The notes under the pieces are model-generated. The model made no database searches. It was not told the origin of the DNA and saw only the letters and a program-made list of their open reading frames with translations. The translations under genes were made by a program, and so were the position numbers. Below, in pieces: positions 41,671 through 51,236 of a DNA stretch of 64,000 nt. Position 1 is the first letter of the stretch. Each line of letters begins with the position of its first letter. Source of the stretch: Chitinophagaceae bacterium (lineage in GTDB: Bacteria > Bacteroidota > Bacteroidia > Chitinophagales > Chitinophagaceae). The DNA lies in NCBI GenBank assembly GCA_022843585.1, contig JALHNJ010000004.1:165869-229868 (forward strand), read 5' to 3'.

Positions 41671-42108
41671 ATGACAGACGAATATTACATGATGCAGGCA
41701 CTAAAAGAAGCTAAAAGAGCTTTTGAAGATGATGAAATACCCATCGGTGCTGTTGTGGTTATCAATGAAAAAATAATTGCACGGGGTCATAACATGACAG
41801 AACGATTGAATGATCCCACTGCACATGCAGAAATGATTGCCCTAACATCAGCCTTTAATAATTTAGGGGCAAAATATTTACCAGAAGCTACCTTGTATGT
41901 AACAGTAGAACCTTGCTTTATGTGTGCCGGTGCTATCTATTGGAGCAAGCTGGGCAAGATTGTATATGGTGCGGATGATGAAAAAAATGGATACAAAAAA
42001 ACTGCAGGCGCCAATTGGCCCTTTCACCCAAAAACAGAATTGATACGTGGTGTATTAAAAGAAGATTGCGCCAAGCTGATGAAAGATTTTTTTAAGAATA
42101 AGCGGTAA
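41671..42108 (+). CDS. tadA: Cytidine/adenosine deaminase-like protein, probably tRNA adenosine deaminase TadA
   Basis: 145 aa from MTDEYYMMQALKEAK. Zinc motifs are THAEM-type TAHAEMIA and EPCFMCAGAI, the active-site set of the CDA fold. DEIPIGAVVV and the length fit TadA, which makes inosine at the wobble base of tRNA. A guanine deaminase-like member cannot be wholly excluded. Confidence 0.87.
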   Translation: MTDEYYMMQALKEAKRAFEDDEIPIGAVVVINEKIIARGHNMTERLNDPTAHAEMIALTSAFNNLGAKYLPEATLYVTVEPCFMCAGAIYWSKLGKIVYGADDEKNGYKKTAGANWPFHPKTELIRGVLKEDCAKLMKDFFKNKR

Positions 42109-42335
42109 ATAGAGACAAAATCAATAAAACCAAAAGATAGTAATTACACACCCTTTTAGCTCGACCTCAAATGAATGATTTGTAGAAACTTTTACCGAAA
42201 AAGGGGAAAGCCGAAACTGTTTTAAATATTGGTTTCCGAGATTAGGAACAATTCATCCACCTTCACTTAAATTAAACATCATCTCCCTAATTTTGTTATT
42301 ACTACCAGTGATAATAACTAACTAAATTTAAAATT

Positions 42336-42935
42336 ATGGCATTTACATTAGCTCCTCTTCCTTATGCACACGATGCGCTGGAACCACATATTGATACACA
42401 GACCATGCAAATACATCATGGCAAACACCACCAGGCTTATGTTGACAATCTTAATAAAGCTATTGCAGGTACTCCTAATGAGGAAAAATTATTAGAAGAA
42501 TTAGTAGCAGCCGCTGGTTCTATTTCGCCTGCTGTTCGTAATAATGGTGGCGGCCATTGGAATCATACTTTTTTCTGGGAAAGTCTTTCAGCAGATGGTG
42601 GCGGAACGCCTTCAGGAAAATTAGCAAATGCAATTACTGAAGCGTTTGGTTCTTTTGATGCATTTAAAGAAAAATTTGCAGCGGCTGGTATGACAAGATT
42701 TGGCAGTGGCTGGGCTTGGTTAATTATAAAAGATGATAAGCTTGAAGTATCATCCACGCCTAATCAGGATAATCCATTAATGGATGTTGCTGAAGTAAAA
42801 GGAACACCAATATTAGGTTGTGATGTATGGGAACATGCCTATTATTTAAAATATCAGAATAAAAGAGCAGACTACCTGGCTGCATTTTGGAATGTGGTAA
42901 ACTGGGATGAAGTGGCAAAAAGATTTGCAAAATAA
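42336..42935 (+). CDS. sodB: Fe/Mn superoxide dismutase
   Basis: 199 aa. Metal ligands: His in [15 protein letters not shown] (first ligand), His in [12 protein letters not shown], and Asp/His in [26 protein letters not shown] precedes the third ligand. Iron or manganese use cannot be told. No signal peptide; cytosolic. The 228-bp region upstream holds only an AT-rich promoter (TAATTTTG at 42289). Confidence 0.95.
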   Translation: MAFTLAPLPYAHDALEPHIDTQTMQIHHGKHHQAYVDNLNKAIAGTPNEEKLLEELVAAAGSISPAVRNNGGGHWNHTFFWESLSADGGGTPSGKLANAITEAFGSFDAFKEKFAAAGMTRFGSGWAWLIIKDDKLEVSSTPNQDNPLMDVAEVKGTPILGCDVWEHAYYLKYQNKRADYLAAFWNVVNWDEVAKRFAK

Positions 42936-42961
42936 TTTTTATCAACGGAAAATAATTAAAG

Positions 42962-42985
42962 AGACTGCTTAATGGCGGTCTTTTT
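42962..42985 (+). terminator. Terminator of sod
   Basis: AGACTGC (42962-42968) pairs with GCGGTCT (42975-42981), followed by five T; it overlaps the end of the convergent response-regulator gene. Confidence 0.75.
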
Positions 42986-43613
42986 AATTTACACCAGGGT
43001 TGTTTAATTTATTAACCGCTTCCATTTTATTGTTTACATGCAGCTTTGCGTAGATGTTTTTTAGATGCTTCTTTACCGTATGCTTACTTAAAATTAATTT
43101 GTCGGCCACTTCCTGAAAACCGATTCCTGTAGCTACCAATTGCAATACTTCATTTTCTCTTTCTGTTAATTCAGATAAGCTGGTTCTACTTTGATTTTGA
43201 TGAAAGGCCTGAATTACTTTTCGGGCAATGTAACGGCTCATTGGCGAACCACCACTGTGTAATTCTTTTAGTGATTCAATAATTTCCAGCGGCATTGTAT
43301 CTTTTAAAATATACCCCGATGCTCCGTTTTTTAATGCGTTAAACACAAATTCATTATCATCATAAAAAGAACAAACCATACATAACACTTCTGGGGTTTG
43401 TTGCTTGATAACAGAAATTATATCAACACCACTTTTACCTGGTAATTTAATATCGATAATTGCAATATCTGGTGGATGATGAATGATATGAGGAATTGCT
43501 TCGGCTCCCGATGCATAAGCATTAAGAATTGTAAAGTAATCTGAATTGTTTATCAGCGTTACCAATCCCTCCCGATAATACTTATCGTCTTCAATAATAG
43601 AAACCTTAACCAA
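42984..43613 (-). CDS. NarL/LuxR-type response regulator, orphan
   Basis: 209 aa. Receiver Asp in DIAIIDIKLPGKSG, Thr/Ser in CSFYDDNEF, Lys in YILKDTMP. The LuxR HTH is LTERENEVLQLVATGIGFQEVADKL followed by SKHTVKKHLKNIYAKL. No kinase gene is adjacent; the partner must be elsewhere. Confidence 0.92.
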   Translation of the reverse strand: MVKVSIIEDDKYYREGLVTLINNSDYFTILNAYASGAEAIPHIIHHPPDIAIIDIKLPGKSGVDIISVIKQQTPEVLCMVCSFYDDNEFVFNALKNGASGYILKDTMPLEIIESLKELHSGGSPMSRYIARKVIQAFHQNQSRTSLSELTERENEVLQLVATGIGFQEVADKLILSKHTVKKHLKNIYAKLHVNNKMEAVNKLNNPGVN

Positions 43614-43690
43614 AGCCTTTAATTTAAAAACTAATATACAGAATAAAAGCCTCCCTAAATGTAGTTAGATCTAATGAAGTTTTGATTATA

Positions 43691-43921
43691 CTATGGTACA
43701 GGATCATAGCCGCTTCCTCCCCAGGGGTGACAGCGGGAAATTCTTTTTATGGCCAGCCACATTCCTTTAAATACGCCATGCTTTTTTAATGCTTCTGCTG
43801 CATAGTGAGAACAGGTAGGTGTGTAACGACACTTAGGTCCGAGGATAGGCGAAATAACCCATTGATAAATTTTTATCAATACGATAAAAGGGAGACTCAA
43901 TAATTGCAGGAATTTTTTCAC
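43691..43921 (-). CDS. yidD: Membrane protein insertion efficiency factor YidD
   Basis: 76 aa. Signature [20 protein letters not shown] and [17 protein letters not shown], with conserved Cys. It helps YidC-mediated insertion. Overlaps rnpA by four bases, the standard gene order rpmH-rnpA-yidD. Confidence 0.95.
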   Translation of the reverse strand: MKKFLQLLSLPFIVLIKIYQWVISPILGPKCRYTPTCSHYAAEALKKHGVFKGMWLAIKRISRCHPWGGSGYDPVP

Positions 43922-44289
43922 TGACTGGTTGATGATAGTTTGTTGAGTTTGTCTATAGCTTTACCTACTGCATCAAACACTTGATTGTATTCAGGCAATT
44001 CTTTGCCGGTATAAATAAAGAAGATGATCAACTTTGATTGTAACAATTGTTTTTGCAAACGCCAGGCTTCTCTCACTAATCGTTTTGCCCTGTTTCGATC
44101 CGTTGCTCTTTTAAATATTTTACTGCTTACTCCCACTCCAAACTGATGCGAGGTGCTTTCTGTGGTATTTGTAATAAAAAAAATACGAAATGGTGTTAAT
44201 GAAAACTTCTTCCCTTCGCTGAACAACTGGTCAGTTTGCTTTTTGCTTTTCAGCCGCTCATTCTTTCCTAATGTAAATTTTTTTGCCAT
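43918..44289 (-). CDS. rnpA: Ribonuclease P protein component
   Basis: 123 aa. The RNR motif is in [15 protein letters not shown]. Basic, with the typical [12 protein letters not shown] start and [13 protein letters not shown]. Required for tRNA 5' processing. A terminator-like hairpin lies right before its start, separating it from rpmH. Confidence 0.93.
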   Translation of the reverse strand: MAKKFTLGKNERLKSKKQTDQLFSEGKKFSLTPFRIFFITNTTESTSHQFGVGVSSKIFKRATDRNRAKRLVREAWRLQKQLLQSKLIIFFIYTGKELPEYNQVFDAVGKAIDKLNKLSSTSQ

Positions 44290-44296
44290 GCTGGAA

Positions 44297-44325
44297 ATAA
44301 AAAAGCTCCAGCAAAAACTGGAGCT
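44297..44325 (-). terminator. Terminator/attenuator between rpmH and rnpA
   Basis: AGCTCCAG (44304-44311) pairs with CTGGAGCT (44318-44325), loop CAAAAA; on the minus strand it is followed by six T. It ends about 7 bases before the rnpA ATG. Confidence 0.8.
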
Positions 44326-44379
44326 ATAAAATTATCGAATCCTCCCTTACCACCCCTCTGGGGATTTGGGGAATGCTTC

Positions 44380-44535
44380 TTATTTCAGTTTACTCTCATC
44401 AGAAACAGTCAGCTTCTTACGGCCTTTAGCACGGCGACTAGCCAATACTTTACGACCATTGGCAGTTGCCATACGCTTACGAAAACCATGAACAGTTTTA
44501 CGACGCTTACGATGAGGTTGGAATGTACGTTTCAT
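44380..44535 (-). CDS. rpmH: 50S ribosomal protein L34
   Basis: 51 aa. It starts [18 protein letters not shown] and continues [20 protein letters not shown], the invariant L34 sequence, then [12 protein letters not shown]. Its short length makes it easy to miss. A degenerate CCACCCCTCTGGGG word lies just downstream, and a stem CTGCCGCTAGGCAG (about 44600) lies in the 250-bp region upstream. Confidence 0.97.
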   Translation of the reverse strand: MKRTFQPHRKRRKTVHGFRKRMATANGRKVLASRRAKGRKKLTVSDESKLK

Positions 44536-44784
44536 TGTTTTATACTTTTTTCACTTTTATGAAATACGAACCGGGAGAACAGTTCAGGTTTCAAACCTTG
44601 TCTGCCGCTAGGCAGGTTCACCAGCAAATCACCACATCCGCTGTTTGTGAAAGGACGGCAAAGGTAAGGGAAGCAAGCCAGAAGTAGAGGTTAAGAGGGA
44701 TGAAATTTATACCAAAGTAGAATTATTGATTTTTCAATTCTCTATAAGAACAACGATTTTCAAACAGGCTGATAATCAATGGAT

Positions 44785-45615
44785 TTATACTCCTAAATCA
44801 GCATGTTTGGAACTTACTGCTTCTCCATAAAAAGTAGCGGCATGATTGTCGAAATCTTCTGTTGAATCAGTTGTGTAAAATTGCCGATCGCCATTTTTAC
44901 TGCATTGACCCTCCATTTCAGGATGTCGTTTCAAATAATCAACAAGACCTTCGGCTACTATCTCACCCTGCGAAATCAGTTTTACTCCAACCGGGAGATA
45001 CTCAATTATTTTTTCTTTTAGCAATGGATAATGTGTGCAGGCCAATAATATTACATCTATTGTGGGGCCTTTCTCAAAAATAGCATGCAAATGCTTTTTT
45101 ACAAAGTAGTCGGCACCATTACTAGTATGCTCATTACTTTCTATCAAGGGCACCCACATCGGACAAGCTTCCTGGTAAACTTTTAATCCGGGATAAAATT
45201 TTGCAATTTCCATCGGGTATGATTCAGAAACCACCGTACCATTTGTTGCCAGCACTCCAACATTCATTGTTTCAGAAAAAGTACCAATTACTTCTGCTGT
45301 AGGCCGTATAACTCCCAACACTCTTTTACCGGGAGCCATTTTTGGCAAATCGTTTTGCTGAATTGTACGTAATGCTTTTGCCGAAGCTGTATTACAGGCA
45401 AGAATTACCAATGAACAACCCTGATCAAAAAACCATTGCACACATTGCAACGTATAATGATAAACTGTATCAAAAGAACGGTTGCCGTAGGGAGCTCTCG
45501 CATTATCACCCAAATACAGGTAATCATATTGCGGTAGCTGACTTACTATTTCTTTTAAAACAGTAAGACCGCCATAACCTGAATCAAAAACACCAATTGG
45601 GCTTTGCTTTTGCAT
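44785..45615 (-). CDS. murI: Glutamate racemase
   Basis: 276 aa from MQKQSPIGVFDSGYGGLTVL; the frame extends upstream through a terminator and is rejected there. Both catalytic Cys are present, in ILACNTASAKALR and LLACTHYPLL. It supplies D-glutamate for peptidoglycan. A -7-like box TATTTTTGC (45627-45619) ends three bases before the ATG, so the mRNA is probably leaderless. Confidence 0.95.
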   Translation of the reverse strand: MQKQSPIGVFDSGYGGLTVLKEIVSQLPQYDYLYLGDNARAPYGNRSFDTVYHYTLQCVQWFFDQGCSLVILACNTASAKALRTIQQNDLPKMAPGKRVLGVIRPTAEVIGTFSETMNVGVLATNGTVVSESYPMEIAKFYPGLKVYQEACPMWVPLIESNEHTSNGADYFVKKHLHAIFEKGPTIDVILLACTHYPLLKEKIIEYLPVGVKLISQGEIVAEGLVDYLKRHPEMEGQCSKNGDRQFYTTDSTEDFDNHAATFYGEAVSSKHADLGV

Positions 45616-45653
45616 ATTGCAAAAATAGGGTTGATAACAAAGTATAACAGGAA

Positions 45654-45694
45654 AAAAGAACCCCATCTTACTTGGAGCAAGATGGGGTTCTTTT
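45654..45694. terminator. Bidirectional terminator after the second skp gene
   Basis: A perfect 14-bp stem, AAGAACCCCATCTT (45656-45669) with AAGATGGGGTTCTT (45679-45692), has T runs on both sides. It separates the bam/skp operon from murI. Confidence 0.88.
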
Positions 45695-45710
45695 AATGTG
45701 TTTAAATTAT

Positions 45711-46235
45711 TTACTTTCCTGCTGGTTTAGGCACATTTATTTTGAGTTTTGCCGCTACCAGTAAAATTATATCATCAGCTTCTGGAGCTACTAAAAGAGA
45801 TTCCTTGCTAAGAATATGCGTATAGCCTTTTTCTTTGGCTACTAGTTTAATAGCATCATACACTTTTCTATAGATAGGGGCTAAAAGTTCATTTTGCTTG
45901 GCTTCAATTGCCTGGTTAACTATTTGCTGCCAGTTTTGAATCTGGTAGATCAATGTCGGTAATTCCTGTTCAATTTGTTTACGAACAGCCGGTGGGGTTT
46001 TTACTGAATCTCTGTAAACGCTGTCTTTGTATTGGTATAAGGAAACAATTTGTGCATACTGAGGGTTGATAGAATCTGCCTGGTAGCGTTCGAGTAATGA
46101 ATCTAGCTTACCGGTTTCAGGCATTAGACCAACTACGTTATCAACGCTTATATAACCAAATTTAGATTGTGCATTAGCACTGTCTGCTAATAACAGGCCA
46201 GCGGCCAATGTTAGTACTGTAAAAATTTTTTTCAT
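45711..46235 (-). CDS. OmpH/Skp-family periplasmic chaperone (2)
   Basis: 174 aa, signal peptide ending ANAQ. Mature part is SKFGYISVDNVVGLMPE, then a long charged coiled coil and the C-terminal LVAKEKGYTHILSKES wording of Skp. It carries unfolded outer-membrane proteins to BamA. Spacing of 145 bases from the first skp gene is larger than usual, with a possible internal promoter. Confidence 0.88.
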   Translation of the reverse strand: MKKIFTVLTLAAGLLLADSANAQSKFGYISVDNVVGLMPETGKLDSLLERYQADSINPQYAQIVSLYQYKDSVYRDSVKTPPAVRKQIEQELPTLIYQIQNWQQIVNQAIEAKQNELLAPIYRKVYDAIKLVAKEKGYTHILSKESLLVAPEADDIILLVAAKLKINVPKPAGK

Positions 46236-46380
46236 CTGTTTTGTTTTGTTTTTCGCCTCACCTATTTAATGAGGCCGTTTTATTGCTTTACTATGATTAT
46301 GCAAAATAGAATTTAGTTGTCTGTACAGAGCCGTATAAATATCCTTTTGACTTTTTTAACAAACTCTTCCTTCTTCAAGG

Positions 46381-46893
46381 TTAGTTTCTTACTCCCAGAT
46401 CTTTCAGTACATCCTCACTCTTGTCTAATTTTGGGTCGGCAAATATAATGGTAATTCCCTCACTTTTATCGAGTACAAAATCGTAGCCCCTTGTCACCGC
46501 CATCTTCTGAACGGCGTTGTAAACCTTATCCTGTATGGGTTTTACCAGTTCTTGCCTTTTTTTGAATAAATCTCCTTCAAAACCAAAGCGTTTGCGCTGC
46601 AAATCTCGTAGCTCCTTTTCCTTATTAAAAAGTTGATCTTCCCTTTTTTTCTTCAAATCATCACTCAGCATTACCTGTTCGGCCTCAAAATCCTTGTACA
46701 TTTTATCCAACTCGGTTTGCTTTCCATCAATTTCTCTTTGCCATCCTGCGGCAATATCATCGATTTGAGTTTGAGCCTGTTTATAATCAGGCATTTTATC
46801 CAAGATGTACCTTGTATCAATGATGGCATATTTTTGAGAAAATCCCAAAACGCCAAATCCCAGCAAACAAACTAATAGGAAAGTCTTTTTCAT
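46381..46893 (-). CDS. OmpH/Skp-family periplasmic chaperone (1)
   Basis: 170 aa, signal peptide ending GFSQ. KYAIIDTRYILDKMPDY, a long coiled coil rich in K/E/Q (about 45-120), then AVTRGYDFVLDKSEG. It lies 41 bases after bamA on the same strand. A 12-base word AATTTGTGATTT occurs twice in the gap. Confidence 0.92.
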   Translation of the reverse strand: MKKTFLLVCLLGFGVLGFSQKYAIIDTRYILDKMPDYKQAQTQIDDIAAGWQREIDGKQTELDKMYKDFEAEQVMLSDDLKKKREDQLFNKEKELRDLQRKRFGFEGDLFKKRQELVKPIQDKVYNAVQKMAVTRGYDFVLDKSEGITIIFADPKLDKSEDVLKDLGVRN

Positions 46894-46934
46894 ACAATGG
46901 AATTTGTGATTTAATAATTTGTGATTTCTACTTT

Positions 46935-49667
46935 TTATTCCGGTTCAAATCCAAGCATAAAGGTAAATCTTGTTGCACCTTTTAATCCTTGTTGGCCAGG
47001 TGTGATGCGATCCAATCCAACGCCATAATCAAATCCAAGTAAACCAAACATCGGCAGGAAAAAACGCATACCTACACCAACACTGCGGCGTAAACGGAAC
47101 GGGTTATAATCCTTATAATCATGCCAACCGTTTGCAGCTTCAAAAAATGTAAGTGCATAGATTGTGCTGCTTGGGTTAGTTACCAATGGGAAACGCATTT
47201 CCAATGTGTACTTATTAAAGATGGTAAAGAACCTGCTCGCATTTTGCTGGTCAGGATTTAATGAAGGATCTGATGTTTCGTAAACCGGGTAACCTCTATG
47301 TGCTATGATATCATAGCCCAATAAACCAAAGTTGTTTGTCAGACCCGCATCACCCACCTGAAAACGTTCAAATGGTGAGTAGTCAAGCTTGTTGTTATAG
47401 CGACCCATAAAACCATACTTAGCAGCTATCTTCATTACAAACTGGCGATTTTTTTCTGCTCCCATAGCTTTACCAATTGGCACATACCATTCTGCATTAA
47501 ATCTCCACTTGTGATACTCCGGTGTTTTGTAAGGATTTTTTGAAGTTGCTATATTCTTATTAAATAAAGAGTAAGGCGGTGTAAACTGAACAGTAGCTAA
47601 AAAGTTAGATCCGCTGGTTGGGAAAATAGGATTAAAAACAGAAGACCGTTGTAATCCAATTTTAAGGCTGATGTTACTGGATGTACCATCACTTAAACCT
47701 TGAAATATTGGATAGTTCCGAAGTTTATACTGCGTAACATTTAAGGTGTACACCAAACTAAAATAGTCATCCGGCCATTTTAATTGTTTACCCAGCGAAA
47801 CGGAGAATCCATTTGTTTTTAAATAATTCGAATCAGACCTTGAACGATCTATCTGACCAAATTGATTAAAGGCATTAGAGAACTTACTACTATTTATACC
47901 GAAAGTAAGTGAGTTTCTTTTCTTACCGCCTAACCAGGGCTCTGTAAAGGAGAAACTATATGAACGATAAGCCCGGCCATTCGACTGTACTCGGACACTT
48001 AGTTTTTGACCATCCCCAGTAGGCAATGGATCCCATGCCTGTTTCTTCCAAATATTTTTTATAGAGAAGTTGTTGAAAGTAACACCCAGTGTTCCTGTAA
48101 GTCCAACACCACCACCCCAACCGGCAGAAAGCTCCAACTGATCGGATGATTTTTCTTCTAGCTTCCAGTTAATATCCACCGTTCCATCACTGGCATCAGG
48201 CACTACACCGGGGTTAATTGTTTCCTGGTTAAAATATTGAAGGTTACCCAACTCTCTTTGTGAACGAATCAATTCCGAACGGCTAAATAATTCTCCCGGA
48301 ATAGTTCTTAGCTCCCGGCGAATTACATGGTCTTTTGTTTTATCGTTTCCGGAAATCGTTACATTCTTAATCCTTGCCTGTGGGCCTTCGGTAATTCTAA
48401 TTTCATGGTCAATTGTATCATTGTATACAGCAGTCTCCACCGGTTCTATCCGGAAAAAAAGATAGCCATCATCCATATACAAACCGCTGATATCGCCACC
48501 TTCTTGCGAAAGTTCTTTTCCTATTCTTTTATTCAACAAAGCAATATTGTACACATCACCCTTATTGATGCCCAGCAACAGATTTAAAACAGAGTCGGTA
48601 TATTTTGAATTTCCTTTCCACACAATATTGCCGAAATAATATCTTCTTCCTTCGTCAACTTTGAGATCAAGATTTAGATTGCCTGTTTTCTTTAATGTTA
48701 TTGCTGTATCTGCGACAATTACTGCATCTCTATAACCCTGGGAGTTATAATAGTCTAATACTTTTTCTTTGTCTTCTTCGTATTTCGTTTGATCAAACTT
48801 AGCTCCACTAAATAGTTTGAAACGGAAATATGGATCTAATAATCTTTTTGTTTTACTGAGTGAAAGAGGCCCCCACTCACTGAGGTATTCTTTGAAGGAA
48901 AAAGGTTTGGTTTCTCCATAAGGACTGGGCTCATTATCTGCCTTAAGGGTAAATTTGCTCATTTCCTTGGTACCCTTCATCTGTTTTTTTAATCGTCCAT
49001 CTTCTATACTTTCATTACTATAAAAGCGAACATTATCAACCTTTACTTTGTTGCCTTTATCAACATAAATGTTCATTGAATTAGAGTTGACAAAAGCCGG
49101 ATCAGGTTGCTCTTCAATACGAACAGTTACATTACGATAACCTTTCTCCGCATAAAATTTAGTGATCTTCTCTTTTACATCCCGTCTTGTATTTTCAGTA
49201 ATGATCGTTTGCTTGGCCAGATTTATTTTACCCTGTATCTCTTCTTGTTCTGTTTTCTTAATGCCGATGAACTTAAAATTGCCTAAGCGGGGACGTTCCT
49301 GTACATTAATTTCAATCCAAACTTTATCATCATCCACTTTTGTAACATACATCTGTATATTGGCAAAAAGTTTTTGACGCCATAAGTTGGCAATTGATTT
49401 TGAAAAAATATCCGCACCCGGATGCATAAATTTATCGCCCGGTTGAATGTTGGCGATAGAATAAACAATTGCTGTATCCAGATATTTGATACCGCTAATA
49501 GTAACGTTCGCCACAATATATTCCCTGGGGATACGGGCATTTTCCCATTCCAATAATTTCGGATCTACAGAAGTAGGTCGGGTAGTATCTTCTTGTGCAT
49601 TCACACTGATTGCAAGCATCACAGCAGTAATCAAAGTGATACCAAGTCTTAGTAAAAATCGTTGCAT
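46935..49667 (-). CDS. bamA: Outer-membrane assembly factor BamA
   Basis: 910 aa, signal peptide ending VNAQ. The N-terminal ~430 residues contain POTRA domains (VANVTISGIKYLDTAIVYS, LGNFKFIGIKKTEQEEIQGK, IKNVTISGNDKTKDHVIRREL). The C-terminal 16-strand barrel includes PLVTNPSSTIYALTFFE and ends FTFMLGFEPE; the typical aromatic final residue is followed by extra residues. It inserts barrel proteins into the outer membrane. It sits in uppS-bamA-skp-skp order. Confidence 0.95.
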   Translation of the reverse strand: MQRFLLRLGITLITAVMLAISVNAQEDTTRPTSVDPKLLEWENARIPREYIVANVTISGIKYLDTAIVYSIANIQPGDKFMHPGADIFSKSIANLWRQKLFANIQMYVTKVDDDKVWIEINVQERPRLGNFKFIGIKKTEQEEIQGKINLAKQTIITENTRRDVKEKITKFYAEKGYRNVTVRIEEQPDPAFVNSNSMNIYVDKGNKVKVDNVRFYSNESIEDGRLKKQMKGTKEMSKFTLKADNEPSPYGETKPFSFKEYLSEWGPLSLSKTKRLLDPYFRFKLFSGAKFDQTKYEEDKEKVLDYYNSQGYRDAVIVADTAITLKKTGNLNLDLKVDEGRRYYFGNIVWKGNSKYTDSVLNLLLGINKGDVYNIALLNKRIGKELSQEGGDISGLYMDDGYLFFRIEPVETAVYNDTIDHEIRITEGPQARIKNVTISGNDKTKDHVIRRELRTIPGELFSRSELIRSQRELGNLQYFNQETINPGVVPDASDGTVDINWKLEEKSSDQLELSAGWGGGVGLTGTLGVTFNNFSIKNIWKKQAWDPLPTGDGQKLSVRVQSNGRAYRSYSFSFTEPWLGGKKRNSLTFGINSSKFSNAFNQFGQIDRSRSDSNYLKTNGFSVSLGKQLKWPDDYFSLVYTLNVTQYKLRNYPIFQGLSDGTSSNISLKIGLQRSSVFNPIFPTSGSNFLATVQFTPPYSLFNKNIATSKNPYKTPEYHKWRFNAEWYVPIGKAMGAEKNRQFVMKIAAKYGFMGRYNNKLDYSPFERFQVGDAGLTNNFGLLGYDIIAHRGYPVYETSDPSLNPDQQNASRFFTIFNKYTLEMRFPLVTNPSSTIYALTFFEAANGWHDYKDYNPFRLRRSVGVGMRFFLPMFGLLGFDYGVGLDRITPGQQGLKGATRFTFMLGFEPE

Positions 49668-49850
49668 GATGAATTGTTCTGGTAGTCTTCCCTACTTTCG
49701 GGACTTAATTAATTTGTTATCTGCGATTTATAAATAAGCCGCCATTTGGATCAGGCGGCAAAATAACGGTAAATAATTGAAGTCTTTGTTAAAGAAAATG
49801 GCAAATAGGCCAAAAAAAGCAATTGCGTCAAAATTCCCTGCAACTACTTT

Positions 49851-50612
49851 TTAGGAAACGACCTGATTCTCTTGTAATTGGTCGCCGGTTTTGCCAAATC
49901 TCCGCTCTCTTCCCTGGTAATCTAAAATAGCTTCGTACAGGTTTTCCTTTCTAAAATCCGGCCAGCGAACATTAGTAAAATAAAGCTCGGCATAAGCTAA
50001 CTGGTACAATAAGAAGTTACTGATTCGGTATTCTCCACTGGTTCTTATCATTAACTCCGGGTCGGGAAAACCACTGGTACACAAAAATCGCTGTAAAGTG
50101 TCCTGATCAATTGCTTCTACGGCTAATTTTCCCTGTTTTACTTCGTAAGCAATGTTTTTAACAGCATTTAGCAATTCCCAACGGCCACTATAACTCAAGG
50201 CCATTACAAGATTTAGGCCTGTATTATTTTTTGTAATAGTCAATGCCTCATCCAATTCATTTTTGGCGTAGGCGGGCAGCATACTCATATCGCCAATTAC
50301 ATGAAGACGAATATTATTTTTATTTAGGCTCTCTACCTCTTTCCGTATAGTGCTGACCAATAATTCCATCAATCCAACTACTTCATACTCAGGCCTATCC
50401 CAATTTTCGGTAGAAAAAGCATAGAGTGTAAGGTATTCAATGCCAAGCTCTGCAGAACCTTCTACAATATTTCGTACACTTTCCACCCCATGAAAATGGC
50501 CAAAAAGGCGGTCTTCGCCTTTTTCTTTAGCCCAGCGGCCATTCCCATCCATTATAATAGCGATATGCCGGGGAAGATGTTCTTTATTTATTTTATCTAA
50601 AAGTTCTTGCAT
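49851..50612 (-). CDS. uppS: Isoprenyl (undecaprenyl diphosphate) synthase
   Basis: 253 aa cis-prenyltransferase. Motifs HIAIIMDGNGRWAKEKG (catalytic Asp), YAFSTENWDRP, and DPELMIRTSGEYRISNFL with the usual RTSGE. It makes the C55 lipid carrier for peptidoglycan and LPS. 184 bases separate it from bamA. Confidence 0.96.
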   Translation of the reverse strand: MQELLDKINKEHLPRHIAIIMDGNGRWAKEKGEDRLFGHFHGVESVRNIVEGSAELGIEYLTLYAFSTENWDRPEYEVVGLMELLVSTIRKEVESLNKNNIRLHVIGDMSMLPAYAKNELDEALTITKNNTGLNLVMALSYSGRWELLNAVKNIAYEVKQGKLAVEAIDQDTLQRFLCTSGFPDPELMIRTSGEYRISNFLLYQLAYAELYFTNVRWPDFRKENLYEAILDYQGRERRFGKTGDQLQENQVVS

Positions 50613-50645
50613 ATTGATGCCGCTGTATTGAGGGGCACAAAGGTA

Positions 50646-50693
50646 TAAAAAACAAACCCCGAAGCAATGGTTTCTCCAACCATATGCTCCGGG
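50646..50693 (-). terminator. Terminator after the DUF2541-like gene
   Basis: CCCCGAAGCAATGGTT (50657-50672) pairs imperfectly with AACCATATGCTCCGGG (50678-50693); the minus-strand continuation is T-rich (complement of ATAAAAAACAAA). Confidence 0.7.
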
Positions 50694-50716
50694 ATAATTA
50701 TGTTATGTTAGGTGAG

Positions 50717-51127
50717 TTAGAATCTTCCCCAAACTGCCACTCTCGATTTTCCTCTCACAAAACCTTTTGTTTCGTACCAGAATTCAATTTTACTAAGATG
50801 GCGCAAGCCACCAGTAAGGTCTATAACCCGGCTTTCGCTCCTTTGAGCAAACCGGTTTCGAAGTTCAACATCCTGAACACCCCCATTATCAAAATGTATT
50901 TTCATCGAATACATTTTTAGTGGGCCGTCTGTTACTTTCAATTTTATCTGACGAACATCATCTTTCCAGTTTCCAAAATGAATAACATCGTGGTCAACCC
51001 CAAAGCCAACATTTTTGTCGCCCAGAAAAAACCAATCCCCGGCTGTTTTATTAGTTGCGGTAAAAGCAGTAGTAAGGCTGAATACAGTTATAATAAAAGC
51101 ACTGTATAAAACTGTTGTAAGGCGCAT
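50717..51127 (-). CDS. Small exported protein (DUF2541-like)
   Basis: 136 aa with an N-terminal signal helix (TVLYSAFIITVFSLTTAFTA). The mature beta-rich domain begins WFFLGDKNVGFGVDHDVIHF and has MKIHFDNGGVQDVELRNR, SRVIDLTGGLRHLSKIEFWY and RVAVWGRF at the end. This resembles DUF2541; function unknown. It interrupts the usual porG-uppS adjacency and has its own terminator. Confidence 0.68.
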   Translation of the reverse strand: MRLTTVLYSAFIITVFSLTTAFTATNKTAGDWFFLGDKNVGFGVDHDVIHFGNWKDDVRQIKLKVTDGPLKMYSMKIHFDNGGVQDVELRNRFAQRSESRVIDLTGGLRHLSKIEFWYETKGFVRGKSRVAVWGRF

Positions 51128-51236
51128 AGCGATAAGTGTTTGGTGAATGAATATATTACAGTCAGGTAGACTTATACTTCATTATAGTAGTTTAATGCAC
51201 TACTAAATTTACTACTTACCGGTATTATTAGAAAGA

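Noticed and set aside
44466-44687. 73-codon plus-strand frame
   Set aside because: It is antisense to rpmH and its promoter region.
46901-46927. Repeat AATTTGTGATTT twice between bamA and skp
   Set aside because: The spacing is 15 bases, not a multiple of 7, so it is not counted in the heptamer family.
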